Shown here piece by piece: positions 1 to 9,096 of a stretch of DNA of 64,000 bases (positions are counted from its first letter, which is position 1; the number at the start of each line of letters is the position of its first letter). Below the pieces are notes generated by a model. The model saw nothing but the letters and a program-made list of their open reading frames with translations. It did no database searches and was not told the DNA's origin. The stretch lies in the NCBI RefSeq assembly GCF_902859595.1, contig NZ_CADIJQ010000005.1, positions 186,001 through 250,000 of the forward strand. Direction: 5' to 3'. This DNA is from Achromobacter kerstersii. Its GTDB lineage: Bacteria > Pseudomonadota > Gammaproteobacteria > Burkholderiales > Burkholderiaceae_B. Made by a program: the position numbers and the translations under genes.

Positions 1-678
1 TCCATCCAAGTCCTTCAACTTAAGAGAGGCGTACTGAGAAATTCGGCCCCCGGCAACAAACAGGAGGCGGAAAAGAACAATGATCCAACGCGGAATGGCA
101 CCAGTCCCGTAAGCCGCGTCTACCGCCTTGTAGAGGGTGATGTACTCCTCCTCGCTGAAAGGCCCATCGACCGGATCGCGCTGGCGCACAGCCGCACCCT
201 TCACATTGCCCGGCTTGCGACGTTCACGGAGGTACTGAACGCAATCCGCCTCGACGCCGGGAAGATCCAGCGCATGCCACTTCTGCAGCAGGACGTTTAG
301 ATGCCCGAGCCGCCATTTCTCATGCTCCTGAAGCCGCGCAGCATAGTTGGACACCTCCGCGACGCTCACGGACTTCAAAGGAGCTTGGCCGTCACGAAGC
401 GCGAGGAAGTGTACGAACGCATTGAACAGATTCCCCGCGTATGTTGGAGCGTTCAGCTTCACAAAGACGTGCAGGGTGTACTTGAGCGAAGCAATGGGGA
501 ATGTCGCCGCCATGCTCAACCGTGAAAAGTCCAGCCGGATGCGGAACACTCCGTCGACCCAGTGCCAGAGATCGTCGTTCGGGTTGAATCCTATGCCGCT
601 GCGCGTATGAGCACGTGCTGGCAGGGTGCGCGCTAGTGTCCCTGTTTGCTTCTTATTTGTCGTCGCGGAGCTTGTCAT
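1..678 (-). CDS. Tyrosine recombinase/integrase, 3' end outside the window (partial)
   Basis: The frame runs without a stop from an ATG at 678 to the left window edge, giving about 226 visible residues. It holds an N-terminal arm, a helical core-binding region and the beginning of a catalytic domain. The segment LLFAGGRISQ near residue 211 matches the box-I arginine region of tyrosine recombinases. The later H-x-x-R and tyrosine boxes lie outside the window and cannot be judged. The ATG lies 26 bases inside the 3' end of the neighbouring recombinase gene in another frame, so the two are probably translationally coupled. Recombinases stacked this way act together in integrative elements (family knowledge). 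Base composition is visibly less GC-rich than the core genes to the right, which fits transferred DNA. Confidence 0.85.
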   Translation of the reverse strand, partial: MTSSATTNKKQTGTLARTLPARAHTRSGIGFNPNDDLWHWVDGVFRIRLDFSRLSMAATFPIASLKYTLHVFVKLNAPTYAGNLFNAFVHFLALRDGQAPLKSVSVAEVSNYAARLQEHEKWRLGHLNVLLQKWHALDLPGVEADCVQYLRERRKPGNVKGAAVRQRDPVDGPFSEEEYITLYKAVDAAYGTGAIPRWIIVLFRLLFVAGGRISQYASLKLKDLDG

Positions 679-1909
679 CGAGTTCTTCCTGGAGCCTGAG
701 GGCTAGTTCCCTGCCCTTTCTGTCGGTGTACCGACGCGTATAGGTAGCTGCGATCTTCGAGTTGTCGCTCCAGCCCTGCTGGCTATTGCGAGCCCGCTGT
801 TCCGCGACCTCGGGCAGGTTCATGGCCTCGGCCTGTTCCGAAAAGCGCTCGTTCCACGTGTGACGCATCACGTGACTGGTGAGGGTTACCGGAAGTTCAG
901 GAATCGCAGCTCGCAGCTCCTTGAAGAGTTTGTCCACGGCCTGCATTGACAGAGCATTCCCATCTTCCGAGACGATGATCTGTGGGATAGACCGTGCAAC
1001 CTTGATACCTCGACGCTCCTTCAAGTACGCCTGTAAGGCCCTCATTACGGACGGTGAAAGCTCCACAGTCCGGTCGTAGGTTTTCGTGTTCGGTTGTCGG
1101 AGACGACGATCCTCAACGGCGTCGGAGCGACGCAAAATGTTCAGCTTTGGCTGGTTCGAGTGGATGTCGCCGATCTGGAGGCCTAGAAGCTCCCCCCTTC
1201 GCATCCCGCTGGCAAGGAGAAGCACCACGATGAGCCAATTGCGCTGCCGGACAAAACCACGAACCCAGGGGTTATCAGGAGAGTCTGGGTGAACCACAGC
1301 AAGCACTCGATTCTGCTCTTCAATACTGAGCCCCACCCGCGCGCCCAGCTTTGCACGCCTGGAAATTTCTGGAATGTGCGTCCGGAACGCCGTTATGGCA
1401 CGTGTGGTGTCAGCCTCTAGGTCCCGCCGGTCACCACGAGGTAGCGAGGCTGCTACGTAGCCTGAGATGAACGATAGGTAGTCCGCCATGTATCGAAGTC
1501 GAGACGCGCACGTTTGAGTGTCGACCGGTTGGCGTTCGGCCTGCTTCTGGCTCCTCCGGATGCCAATGCGCCGGATGTCGATGACATTCGATTTGCCTTT
1601 GGCCGGCGCAACTTCAAGGTCCTCGGACCGATAGCGAGCGGCTGACACGAGGCGATCCAACTCAGGGGCGGTGAGGAATTGCCCACTCAAAAGCCGCTCG
1701 AGCAGATCCACGCCGGCTGCATCTAGCTCACGATACAGAAGCGCCAAGCAGCAGCAAACGAAGTGAATCGTGTTAGCCGCACGTCCCTTGTTTCGGTACT
1801 TCCCTAGAAATAGGGTGACCTCCTGAACCGGAAGTCCATTGACCCTCTGTAAGAGGGAGTGCCGCTCGCCGTTTCGGAACGTGATGCGTTGAGCAACAAA
1901 TTTGGTCAT
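653..1909 (-). CDS. Tyrosine recombinase/integrase (418 aa)
   Basis: This is a DNA strand-exchange enzyme of the lambda-integrase class and appears catalytically complete. Residues 1-170 form an arm and core-binding part, and the catalytic domain follows. The key residues visible are Arg237 (SGMRRGELLGL), Lys276 (TKTYDR), His346 and Arg349 (SHVMRHTW), Trp380 and the nucleophile Tyr390 (AATYTRRY). The ATG at 1909 has no clear Shine-Dalgarno sequence. The gene overlaps the next recombinase by 26 bases and reads away from ssb. It therefore probably marks the end of an integrative element inserted beside the ssb terminator. Composition is lower in GC than the flanking core genes. The specific element family cannot be named from this window. 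Confidence 0.93.
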   Translation of the reverse strand: MTKFVAQRITFRNGERHSLLQRVNGLPVQEVTLFLGKYRNKGRAANTIHFVCCCLALLYRELDAAGVDLLERLLSGQFLTAPELDRLVSAARYRSEDLEVAPAKGKSNVIDIRRIGIRRSQKQAERQPVDTQTCASRLRYMADYLSFISGYVAASLPRGDRRDLEADTTRAITAFRTHIPEISRRAKLGARVGLSIEEQNRVLAVVHPDSPDNPWVRGFVRQRNWLIVVLLLASGMRRGELLGLQIGDIHSNQPKLNILRRSDAVEDRRLRQPNTKTYDRTVELSPSVMRALQAYLKERRGIKVARSIPQIIVSEDGNALSMQAVDKLFKELRAAIPELPVTLTSHVMRHTWNERFSEQAEAMNLPEVAEQRARNSQQGWSDNSKIAATYTRRYTDRKGRELALRLQEELDDKLRDDK

Positions 1910-1910
1910 C

Positions 1911-1979
1911 TACCCACAACTGCTGTGTATGTACGGTTTAGCCCACATGGGCACTACAGCACGAAAACAGGTGTGGGTA
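1911..1979. repeat. Nested inverted repeats between integrase start and ssb terminator
   Basis: Three sets of arms are nested around one centre: TACCCACA (1911-1918) with TGTGGGTA (1972-1979), TGCTGT (1921-1926) with ACAGCA (1956-1961), and GCCCA (1941-1945) with TGGGC (1948-1952). The block lies immediately upstream of the recombinase ATG and before the ssb terminator. Nested symmetrical arms there fit a recombination (att) core with arm sites or an operator controlling the recombinases. Which of these it is remains inference. Confidence 0.5.
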
Positions 1980-1982
1980 AAG

Positions 1983-2015
1983 AAAAAGGCCCCCCTCCAA
2001 AGGAGAAGAGGCCTT
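1983..2015 (-). terminator. Rho-independent terminator of ssb
   Basis: On the minus strand a stem with ends AAGGCC/GGCCTT, strengthened by a CTCC/GGAG inner part, is followed by TTTTTC. It starts 29 bases after the ssb stop codon. Confidence 0.75.
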
Positions 2016-2043
2016 AATCAACATTAATAAGGGATGGTAGGAA

Positions 2044-2565
2044 CTAGAACGGAATATCGTCGTCCATATCCGCCAGGTTCGCACCGCTGCTGGCCGGGGC
2101 CGCTGCGGGGGCCGGGCGCTGTTGCGGCGCCGGGCGTTGCGCCGGGGCGCGTTGCTGTTGCGGGCGCGACGGAGCGTCGTCGTAGCCGCCACCACCACCG
2201 TAGCTGGCGCCGCCGCCACCGCCGTCTTCACGGCCACCCAGCATTTGCATCTGGTCGGCGACGACTTCGGTGCTGTAGCGATCAGCGCCGGTGTCCTTGT
2301 CTTGCCACTTGCGCGTCTTCAGACGGCCTTCGATGTAGACCGAGCGGCCCTTCTTCAGGTATTCGCCGGCGATTTCAGCCAGGCGGTTGTACATGACGAC
2401 GCGGTGCCATTCGGTTTCTTCGCGGCGCTCGCCGGAAGCCTTGTCCTTCCAGGTGGAGGTCGTGGCGATGGACATATTGCAGATTGCAGCCCCTTCCGGG
2501 CTGTAGCGGACTTCCGGGTCGCGCCCCAGATTGCCCACGAGAATGACTTTGTTAACCGATGCCAT
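2044..2565 (-). CDS. ssb: Single-stranded DNA-binding protein SSB
   Basis: Binds single-stranded DNA as a tetramer and recruits replication and repair proteins. The 173-aa product starts [20 protein letters not shown], the classic OB-fold opening, and the fold extends to about residue 110. A Gly-rich then Pro/Gln/Ala-rich linker follows, ending in the acidic tip DMDDDIPF that docks partner proteins. The frame is open further upstream, but the ATG at 2565 has a GAGGG about 9 bases before it and gives the canonical N terminus. A terminator follows directly. The 3' side of the gene is where the recombinase genes begin. Confidence 0.97.
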   Translation of the reverse strand: MASVNKVILVGNLGRDPEVRYSPEGAAICNMSIATTSTWKDKASGERREETEWHRVVMYNRLAEIAGEYLKKGRSVYIEGRLKTRKWQDKDTGADRYSTEVVADQMQMLGGREDGGGGGASYGGGGGYDDAPSRPQQQRAPAQRPAPQQRPAPAAAPASSGANLADMDDDIPF

Positions 2566-2890
2566 GCCGATGTCCCTCAGTTGTTGACAGCCTGCGCCTG
2601 TGCGTTGCCGCGAGCGCGCCGGCAACAACATAAAAAGCGATGTTGAAGACCGGCTTCATGAAACACGCCGGTCATCATGACAATGACCGGCGACGCCTGG
2701 GAGCCCGAAGGCGGACCCGAATTCTTGAAGCCCTAATTTGGTACGTATTATCGACGAAAAGCGCCTGCCGCGCCAAACGCCAATGGTGACAAAGCGATCC
2801 TGGTGGTGATCCGAATTGCGATCCGTTGAGCGCCGTTCACGGCGCGATCAACGACTTTCCCGGGCTTTCGGGGACGCATCCCCGCGACCC
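2566..2890. other. Intergenic region between ssb and the MFS gene, with an inverted repeat
   Basis: These 325 bases separate the ssb start from the stop of the upstream MFS gene and should carry the ssb promoter. I could not assign one with confidence. The only clear structure is a perfect 10-bp inverted repeat, CGCCGGTCAT (2666-2675) with ATGACCGGCG (2683-2692) and a 7-base spacer. It has no T-run on either side, so it may be an operator or a weak transcription barrier. No gene was recognised here. Confidence 0.5.
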
Positions 2891-4075
2891 CTAAGCCAGC
2901 GGCCGCAACGCCCAGGTTACGGCCAGCCAGACGGCCGACAGGATAGCCGCGCCGATGAAAACCGCGCTTGCGCCCGAATGCGACGCCAGCCAGCCGCCCA
3001 GCGCGCCGCCCGCAAACAGGCCAGCCGCTTGGGCGGTGTTGTAGAAGCCCAGCGCCAAGCCTTTGTAGGCTTGCGGGGCCACGCGGGACACCAGCGACGG
3101 CTGCAAGGCTTCCAGCACGTTGAAGGCGACGAAGAAGCCGGTCAGCGCCACGGCCAGCGTGTAGAAGCCATGGCTGGCCGCCGGCAGCAAGGCGCAGACC
3201 AGCACCAGCCCGGCGACTGCTGCGCGCAGGGCGCCGCGATGAGCGCGGCGCTTTTCCGCCACGAACACCACCGGCACCATCAGCACGAACGACACCAGGA
3301 TGACGGGCAGATAGACCTTCCACAGGTCTCGCGCGTCCAGCCCGCCGACCTTGGCCAGCAAGGCAGGCACCACGACAAACAACGACACCTGGATCAAATG
3401 CAGTACGAACACGCCGAAGTTCAGGCGCAGCAGATCGCGGTGGGTCAGCACTTCACGCGGATTGGCCGACTGCATCGTCCGGGCTTGCGTGCGTGGCACC
3501 ACCGGCACGACAAAACGCGCCACGGCCAGGCAGATCACGCCCAGGCAGGCGATGGTCCAGAACAGGCCGGACAGCCCCCACCACCCCACCAGCACGGGCG
3601 ACAAGACGAGTGACACCGCGAAAGACAAGCCGATTGATCCGCCCACCATGGCCATGGCGCGCGTGCGCACTTCGTCGCGGGTGGCGTCGGCCAGCCACGC
3701 GGTGACCGCGGCCGAAATGGCGCCCGCCCCCTGGATGGCGCGGCCAATGGTGATCCAGTACACATCGGTGGCCTGCGCACAGACGATGCTGCCCGCCACG
3801 AACAGCAGCAGGCCGAACAGCACGACGGGCCGCCGGCCCCAGCGGTCAGACGCCAGCCCGAAGGGAATCTGCATGAACGCCTGGGTCAGGCCATACATGC
3901 CCAGCGCCAGGCCGACGCGCGCGGGGTCGTCCCCGCCCGGCATGCCGGCGGCGGCGACGGCAAAAACCGGCAACAACAGGAACAGCCCCAGCATCCGCGC
4001 AGCGAACAAGCCGGCCAGCGCGACGCTCGCGCGGCGCTCGGAAGGGGTCAATTTCAGTTTGGTGTCTGCCGGCAT
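2891..4075 (-). CDS. MFS transporter, YajR-like
   Basis: Predicted 394-aa inner-membrane permease with twelve hydrophobic segments. The start region (PSERRASVALAGLFAARMLG) and the motif-A-like loop GLASDRWGRRPVV between helices 2 and 3 resemble E. coli YajR, a drug/proton antiporter-type carrier. The extra C-terminal cytoplasmic domain of YajR (about 60 residues) is absent. The gene lies between ssb and uvrA, on the strand opposite uvrA. Its substrate cannot be read from the sequence. The ATG at 4075 is chosen because it precedes the conserved N-terminal segment. Confidence 0.85.
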   Translation of the reverse strand: MPADTKLKLTPSERRASVALAGLFAARMLGLFLLLPVFAVAAAGMPGGDDPARVGLALGMYGLTQAFMQIPFGLASDRWGRRPVVLFGLLLFVAGSIVCAQATDVYWITIGRAIQGAGAISAAVTAWLADATRDEVRTRAMAMVGGSIGLSFAVSLVLSPVLVGWWGLSGLFWTIACLGVICLAVARFVVPVVPRTQARTMQSANPREVLTHRDLLRLNFGVFVLHLIQVSLFVVVPALLAKVGGLDARDLWKVYLPVILVSFVLMVPVVFVAEKRRAHRGALRAAVAGLVLVCALLPAASHGFYTLAVALTGFFVAFNVLEALQPSLVSRVAPQAYKGLALGFYNTAQAAGLFAGGALGGWLASHSGASAVFIGAAILSAVWLAVTWALRPLA

Positions 4076-4254
4076 GCGGAAATTTCAACAATGACAAGGG
4101 CGGTGCGCGCGCGTGGATGTCACACGCTCACGGTCTGATCTAGCGGTGCGGCGCCGGACCCGGTTCAGTCAATCTTGACGGACTGCCCCGAACGCTGAGG
4201 GATTCGGCGCGCTATAGTACCAAGTTGGCCTTTGAAACCGCTTAAAAGAGCCCG
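4076..4254. promoter_or_regulatory. Divergent control region of MFS gene and uvrA
   Basis: Promoters of both genes must lie here. For uvrA a TATAGT at 4213-4218 is a plausible -10 box, but the -35 partner is poor. I found no CTG-N10-CAG type LexA box, so SOS control of uvrA is not supported by what I see. Confidence 0.3.
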
Positions 4255-7113
4255 ATGGACGCGATACGCATTCGGGGTGCACGCACCCACAACCTTAAGA
4301 ACGTCTCGCTGGACCTGCCGCGCCACAAACTGGTGGTCGTCACCGGCTTGTCCGGCTCGGGCAAGTCTTCGCTGGCGTTCGACACGCTGTACGCGGAGGG
4401 CCAACGACGTTATGTGGAAAGCCTTTCCGCCTACGCCCGCCAATTCCTCCAGCTGATGGACAAGCCGGACGTGGACCTTATCGAAGGGCTGTCGCCGGCC
4501 ATTTCGATCGAGCAGAAAGCCGCGGGGCACAACCCGCGCTCCACGGTCGGCACCATCACCGAGATCCACGACTACCTGCGCCTGCTGTACGCGCGGGTCG
4601 GCACGCCCTACTGCCCGGATCACGGCCTGCCGCTGCAAGCGCAAAGCGTCAGCCAGATGGTCGACGCGGTGCTGGGCTGGACGCCCGAAACGCGTCTGGC
4701 CGTGCTGGCGCCGATTGCTCGTGGCAAGAAGGGCAGCTTCGAAGACGAATGCGCCAGCTTGCAAGCCCAGGGTTATGTGCGGCTGCGGGTGGACGGGCAA
4801 TTGGTGGAAATCGACGGCATGCCGCCGTTGAAGAAAACCGAAAAGCACGACATCGATGTCGTCATCGACCGGCTGCGCATCAAGCCGGAAAGCAAGCAGC
4901 GTCTGGCGGAAAGCTTCGAGACCGCCCTGCTGCTGGCAGATGGCCGCGCGCTGGCGCTGGACATGGATAGCGAACGGGAACAGGTGTTCTCCAGCCGCTA
5001 CGCCTGCCCGGTATGCAGCCACAGCCTGCCCGAACTCGAACCGCGTCTGTTCAGCTTCAACAACCCGATGGGCGCCTGCCCCAGTTGCGACGGCATCGGA
5101 CAAGTGGGCTTCTTTGACCCGAAGCGCGTCGTGGCTTTCCCGGAACTGAGCCTGGCCGCCGGCGCAATCCGAGGCTGGGACCGCCGCAACGCCTTCACGC
5201 ATTCGCTGCTGACGAGCCTGGCCGCGCATTACGAATTCGATATCGAAGCGCCCTTCGAAGACTTGCCCGAAGCGCTGCGCGACAAGGTGCTCTATGGCTC
5301 TGGCGAAGAAGAAATCTCGTTCCTGTACCTGAACGAAAAAGGCCGCAGCACCGTCAAGCGCCACGCCTTCGAAGGCGTCATCCCGAACCTGGAGCGCCGC
5401 TGGCGCGAGACGGATTCGGCCACGGTGCGCGAAGAACTCGGCAAGTACCGCAATATCAAGACCTGCCCCGACTGTGCCGGTTCGCGCCTGCGCCCCGAAG
5501 CGCGCAATGTGCTGATCGGCCACGACCCGCGCGGCGGCGAGCGCCACGGCCAGGCCATCTACGAAGTCGAGGCCATGCCCTTGTCGAGCTGCCTGGCCTG
5601 GTTCCGAAACCTGAACCTGACCGGCGCCAAGCAAGAGATCGCGCAGCGCATCGTGCGCGAGATCGAAGCACGGCTCAGCTTCCTGAACAACGTCGGGTTG
5701 AATTACCTGTCGCTGGACCGTAGCGCCGACACAATTTCGGGCGGCGAGGCCCAGCGTATCCGGCTGGCCAGCCAGATCGGCTCAGGCCTGACGGGCGTGA
5801 TGTACGTGCTGGACGAGCCCTCAATCGGCTTGCACCAGCGCGACAACGACCGCCTGATCGGCACCCTCCAGCACCTGCGAGACCTGGGCAACAGCGTCAT
5901 CGTCGTCGAGCACGACGAAGACATGATCCGCATGGCCGATTGGGTGGTGGACATGGGCCCGGGCGCCGGCGAACACGGCGGCGAAGTCGTGGCGCAAGGC
6001 GATCCCGAAACGGTGCAGCGCGACCCGAACTCGCTGACCGGCCAATACCTGAGCGGCGCGCGCGAGATCGCCATCCCCGCCCGCCGTCCGGTCAACGACG
6101 AATTGCCCTGGCTGACCCTGACGGGCGCCAGCGGCAACAACCTGAAAGACGTCGAACTGCGCCTGCCCGGGGGCCGGCTGGTGTGCGTGACGGGCGTGTC
6201 GGGTTCCGGCAAGTCCACGCTCATCAACGACACGCTGGCGGTCGCCGTGTCGCGCCAGCTGCACCACGCGCAAAGCGAACCCGCCCCCTATGTGTCGATG
6301 CAAGGGCTGGAGAATTTCGACAAGATCATCAGCGTGGACCAAAGCCCCATCGGCCGCACGCCGCGCAGCAACCCCGCGACCTACACGGGCCTGTTCACGC
6401 CCATCCGCGAACTCTTCGCGGGCGTGCCGGAAGCCCGCACGCGCGGCTACGACCCCGGCCGCTTCAGCTTCAACGTCAAGGGCGGCCGCTGCGAAGCCTG
6501 CCAGGGCGACGGCGTGGTCAAGGTCGAGATGCACTTCCTGCCCGACATGTACGTGCCTTGCGACGTCTGCCACGGCAAGCGCTACAACCGCGAAACGCTC
6601 GAAATTCGGTATCGCGGCCGCAACATCAGCGAAGTGCTGGAGCTGACGGTCGAACAGGCGCTGGAATATTTCGAGTCGGTGCCGGCCATTTCGCGCAAGC
6701 TGCACACGTTGATCGATGTCGGTCTGTCCTATATTCGGCTGGGCCAAAGCGCGACCACCTTGTCGGGCGGTGAAGCGCAGCGCGTGAAGCTGTCGCAAGA
6801 GCTGTCGCGCCGCAGCACCGGGCGCACGCTGTACATCCTGGACGAGCCCACCACCGGCTTGCATTTCCGCGATATCGAGCTACTGTTGCAAGTACTGAAT
6901 CAATTGGTCGACAGCGGCAACACCGTGCTCATCATCGAACACAACCTGGACGTCATTAAAACGGCGGACTGGCTGATCGATATGGGTCCGGAAGGCGGCG
7001 ACGGCGGCGGCTACGTGGTGGCGCAAGGCACCCCGGAAGACGTCGCGGCGACGCAAGCCAGCCACACCGGGCAATACCTGGGCAAGCTGCTGCGCCGAAA
7101 CGCTGGAAGATGA
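4255..7113 (+). CDS. uvrA: Excinuclease ABC subunit UvrA
   Basis: Damage-recognition ATPase of nucleotide excision repair; it forms a dimer and loads UvrB. The 952-aa length is typical. It has two ABC ATPase modules. The first Walker A (GLSGSGKSS) is at 31-39 and the second (GVSGSGKST) near 648. Each module has a zinc-binding insert: C251-x2-C254 with C275-x2-C278, and CEAC...CDVC near 745-776. The two signature stretches SGGEAQR are present. The ATG at 4255 opens directly into the conserved [16 protein letters not shown]. The last four codons and the stop already belong to a 16-bp tandem repeat array that continues downstream. Confidence 0.98.
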   Translation: MDAIRIRGARTHNLKNVSLDLPRHKLVVVTGLSGSGKSSLAFDTLYAEGQRRYVESLSAYARQFLQLMDKPDVDLIEGLSPAISIEQKAAGHNPRSTVGTITEIHDYLRLLYARVGTPYCPDHGLPLQAQSVSQMVDAVLGWTPETRLAVLAPIARGKKGSFEDECASLQAQGYVRLRVDGQLVEIDGMPPLKKTEKHDIDVVIDRLRIKPESKQRLAESFETALLLADGRALALDMDSEREQVFSSRYACPVCSHSLPELEPRLFSFNNPMGACPSCDGIGQVGFFDPKRVVAFPELSLAAGAIRGWDRRNAFTHSLLTSLAAHYEFDIEAPFEDLPEALRDKVLYGSGEEEISFLYLNEKGRSTVKRHAFEGVIPNLERRWRETDSATVREELGKYRNIKTCPDCAGSRLRPEARNVLIGHDPRGGERHGQAIYEVEAMPLSSCLAWFRNLNLTGAKQEIAQRIVREIEARLSFLNNVGLNYLSLDRSADTISGGEAQRIRLASQIGSGLTGVMYVLDEPSIGLHQRDNDRLIGTLQHLRDLGNSVIVVEHDEDMIRMADWVVDMGPGAGEHGGEVVAQGDPETVQRDPNSLTGQYLSGAREIAIPARRPVNDELPWLTLTGASGNNLKDVELRLPGGRLVCVTGVSGSGKSTLINDTLAVAVSRQLHHAQSEPAPYVSMQGLENFDKIISVDQSPIGRTPRSNPATYTGLFTPIRELFAGVPEARTRGYDPGRFSFNVKGGRCEACQGDGVVKVEMHFLPDMYVPCDVCHGKRYNRETLEIRYRGRNISEVLELTVEQALEYFESVPAISRKLHTLIDVGLSYIRLGQSATTLSGGEAQRVKLSQELSRRSTGRTLYILDEPTTGLHFRDIELLLQVLNQLVDSGNTVLIIEHNLDVIKTADWLIDMGPEGGDGGGYVVAQGTPEDVAATQASHTGQYLGKLLRRNAGR

Positions 7114-7212
7114 TCCTGCTGGAAGATGATCCTTCTGGAAGGTCATCCTGCAAAGGATGACCCTGCCGGAAGGTGAACCTGCCAGAAGGTGAACCTGCCG
7201 AACGGTGATTCA
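7102..7212. repeat. 16-bp tandem repeat array overlapping the uvrA 3' end
   Basis: Seven head-to-tail units follow the pattern GCTGGAAGATGATCCT: 7102-7117, 7118-7133, 7134-7149, 7150-7164 (15 bp), 7165-7180, 7181-7196 and 7197-7212. The first two are identical and later ones drift. The first unit contains the last uvrA codons and its TGA. The third and fourth units also create a perfect hairpin, GGTCATCC (7141-7148) with GGATGACC (7155-7162), which lacks a T-run. Confidence 0.85.
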
Positions 7213-7249
7213 GCACGTCGACTTGGATAATCCCTGCGTAAGGACTGGC

Positions 7250-7912
7250 ATGTACACCCTGATCATCGGCAATAAGAATTATTCCTCGTGGTCGTTACGG
7301 CCATGGCTGGCCCTGCGCGCAACCGGCATTGCCTTTACTGAGCAAAAGCTCGGGTTTTTCACGGAAGAGTTTTCACGCAAGGTAGGTGCGGTGTCGCCAG
7401 CCGGCCTGGTGCCCGTGCTGCTGGACCGTGATTTCGCCGTCTGGGATTCGCTGGCCATTTGCGAGTACGTGGCCGAGCAGCGCCCCGAGGCGCAGTTGTG
7501 GCCGAAGGACGCGCATGCGCGTGCCCGCGCCCGTTCGCTGGCGGCGCAAATGCACAGCGGCTTCGGCGCATTGCGCAACGCCATGCCGATGAACATCGAA
7601 GCGCATCTGCCCGGCATCAAGTTCCCGGAAGCCGCGCAGCAGGATGTGTCGCGGCTGCAAGCCATCTGGCACGACACCCGCGCAGAATTCGGCCGGGGCG
7701 GCCCATTCCTGTTCGGTGCGTTTTCCATTGCCGACGCGTTCTTTGCGCCGGTGGTGTCGCGCTTCACCACCTATGGCATCCCCGCCGCGGGTGCCGTGCG
7801 TGACTACATGGATGCGGTGCTGGCGCTGCCCGCCATGCAGGACTGGATGCGCGATGCGCGCGCCGAAGCCACGTTCGTGCCCGAAGACGAACCGTACCGC
7901 AAGCACCGCTAG
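7250..7912 (+). CDS. Glutathione S-transferase family protein
   Basis: Predicted 220-aa soluble GST-fold enzyme. The N-terminal thioredoxin-like half starts MYTLIIGNKNYSSWSLRPW; the S-S-W-S segment supplies the likely glutathione-activating serine. The cis-proline and GSH-binding segment is visible as GLVPVLLD...WDSLAICEYV. A helical C-terminal half follows. The frame is open upstream to 7205, but the ATG at 7250 is preceded by AAGGA and matches the family start. The gene follows uvrA and its repeat array on the same strand. The substrate is unknown. Confidence 0.88.
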   Translation: MYTLIIGNKNYSSWSLRPWLALRATGIAFTEQKLGFFTEEFSRKVGAVSPAGLVPVLLDRDFAVWDSLAICEYVAEQRPEAQLWPKDAHARARARSLAAQMHSGFGALRNAMPMNIEAHLPGIKFPEAAQQDVSRLQAIWHDTRAEFGRGGPFLFGAFSIADAFFAPVVSRFTTYGIPAAGAVRDYMDAVLALPAMQDWMRDARAEATFVPEDEPYRKHR

Positions 7913-7923
7913 CCCGCGGCGAT

Positions 7924-7940
7924 GCCGGCGGCAGGCCGGC
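7924..7940. terminator. GC-rich hairpin between convergent gst and dgt
   Basis: GCCGGC (7924-7929) pairs with GCCGGC (7935-7940) over a 5-base loop in the 33-bp gap between two convergent genes. There is no T-run, so this is only a weak terminator candidate. Confidence 0.3.
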
Positions 7941-7945
7941 CGCGA

Positions 7946-9091
7946 TCAACCCATGTCGAACAGGCGTTTATGTTCGCGGATGGCGTAGCGGTCGGTCATG
8001 CCGGCGATGTAATCGGAAATGGCGCGTGCCTGCTCATTGAAGGCGGGCCTGCGGTAATCCGGCGGCAGCAACCGCGGATCATCCAGGAACGCCGCGAACA
8101 GTTCGCGCACGATGCGGCGCGCCTTGGCCGTCATGCGCAGCACCTGATAGTGCCGGTACAGGTTGTCGAACAAGAACTTCTTCAACGCATCGGCTTCGCG
8201 GCGGATCTCGTCCGAGAACCCCGCCAACGGCGGTGAGCGGCGCACATCATCCACGCTGGCAGGTGCCGCGTCGCGGATGCGCGCAAGCGAAGTGTGCGTC
8301 AGGTCAACGATCAGCGTGTTGATCATGCGGCGGATCGTCTCGGCCACGGCGCGGCGCTGGGCCAGCCCGGGATAGCGGCTGAGCACTTCAGCGTGATGGC
8401 GCTCGAAGATCGACACGTCTTTCAGTTGCTCAAGCGTGATCAGCCCGGAACGCAGCCCATCATCAATATCGTGATTGTTGTAGGCGATCTCGTCGGCCAG
8501 GTTGGCCAACTGCGCTTCCAGCGACGGCTGCGTTCGGGAGAGGAAGCGTTCGCCCACATCACCCAGCTGACGCGCGTGCGCCACCGAGCAATGCTTCAGG
8601 ATGCCTTCACGCGTTTCAAAGCAAAGATTCAAGCCGTTGAAGTCCGCATAGCGTTCCTCAAGCTCGTCCACCACGCGCAGGCTTTGCAGGTTGTGCTCGA
8701 AGCCGCCCGCCTCGGGCGCAAGCTCGCGCATGCAGGCGTTCAGCTCGTCTTGCCCGGCATGGCCGAACGGCGTGTGGCCAAGGTCATGGGCAAGCGAGAT
8801 GGCTTCGGTCAGGTCTTCCGACAGCCCCAGGCTGCGCGCCAGCGTACGCGCAATCTGCGCCACTTCCAGGCTGTGCGTAAGGCGGGTGCGGAACAGGTCG
8901 CCTTCGTGGTTCACGAAGACCTGCGTCTTGTATTCCAGGCGGCGGAACGCGCCGGAATGAACGATGCGGTCCCGGTCGCGCTGAAACTCGGTGCGGTTTT
9001 CAGGCGGCGGTTCAGAATAAGTCCGGCCGCGCGATTGAGACGGGTCGGATGCGTAGGAAGCCAGTTCTTTCATCTGCAACACCGTCTCCAT
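7946..9091 (-). CDS. dgt: dGTP triphosphohydrolase-like protein (HD domain)
   Basis: Predicted enzyme that hydrolyses dNTPs to nucleosides and triphosphate. About 381 aa, the size of the short Dgt-like subclass. The N-terminal core contains [10 protein letters not shown] and the HD-type metal site: His in [10 protein letters not shown], the pair in [13 protein letters not shown], and a later Asp in [18 protein letters not shown] at 9094 precedes the ATG at 9091; I chose the ATG. It lies five bases after the aroB stop, so translation is likely coupled to aroB. The aroB-dgt order is common in betaproteobacteria. Confidence 0.92.
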   Translation of the reverse strand: METVLQMKELASYASDPSQSRGRTYSEPPPENRTEFQRDRDRIVHSGAFRRLEYKTQVFVNHEGDLFRTRLTHSLEVAQIARTLARSLGLSEDLTEAISLAHDLGHTPFGHAGQDELNACMRELAPEAGGFEHNLQSLRVVDELEERYADFNGLNLCFETREGILKHCSVAHARQLGDVGERFLSRTQPSLEAQLANLADEIAYNNHDIDDGLRSGLITLEQLKDVSIFERHHAEVLSRYPGLAQRRAVAETIRRMINTLIVDLTHTSLARIRDAAPASVDDVRRSPPLAGFSDEIRREADALKKFLFDNLYRHYQVLRMTAKARRIVRELFAAFLDDPRLLPPDYRRPAFNEQARAISDYIAGMTDRYAIREHKRLFDMG

Positions 9092-9096
9092 CACGG

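Noticed and set aside
4076..4254. LexA box upstream of uvrA
   Set aside because: I looked for CTG-N10-CAG type symmetry and found no convincing match.
4165..5634. 489-codon minus-strand frame opposite uvrA
   Set aside because: No motifs, covers the uvrA start and its promoter region; shadow of a GC-rich gene.
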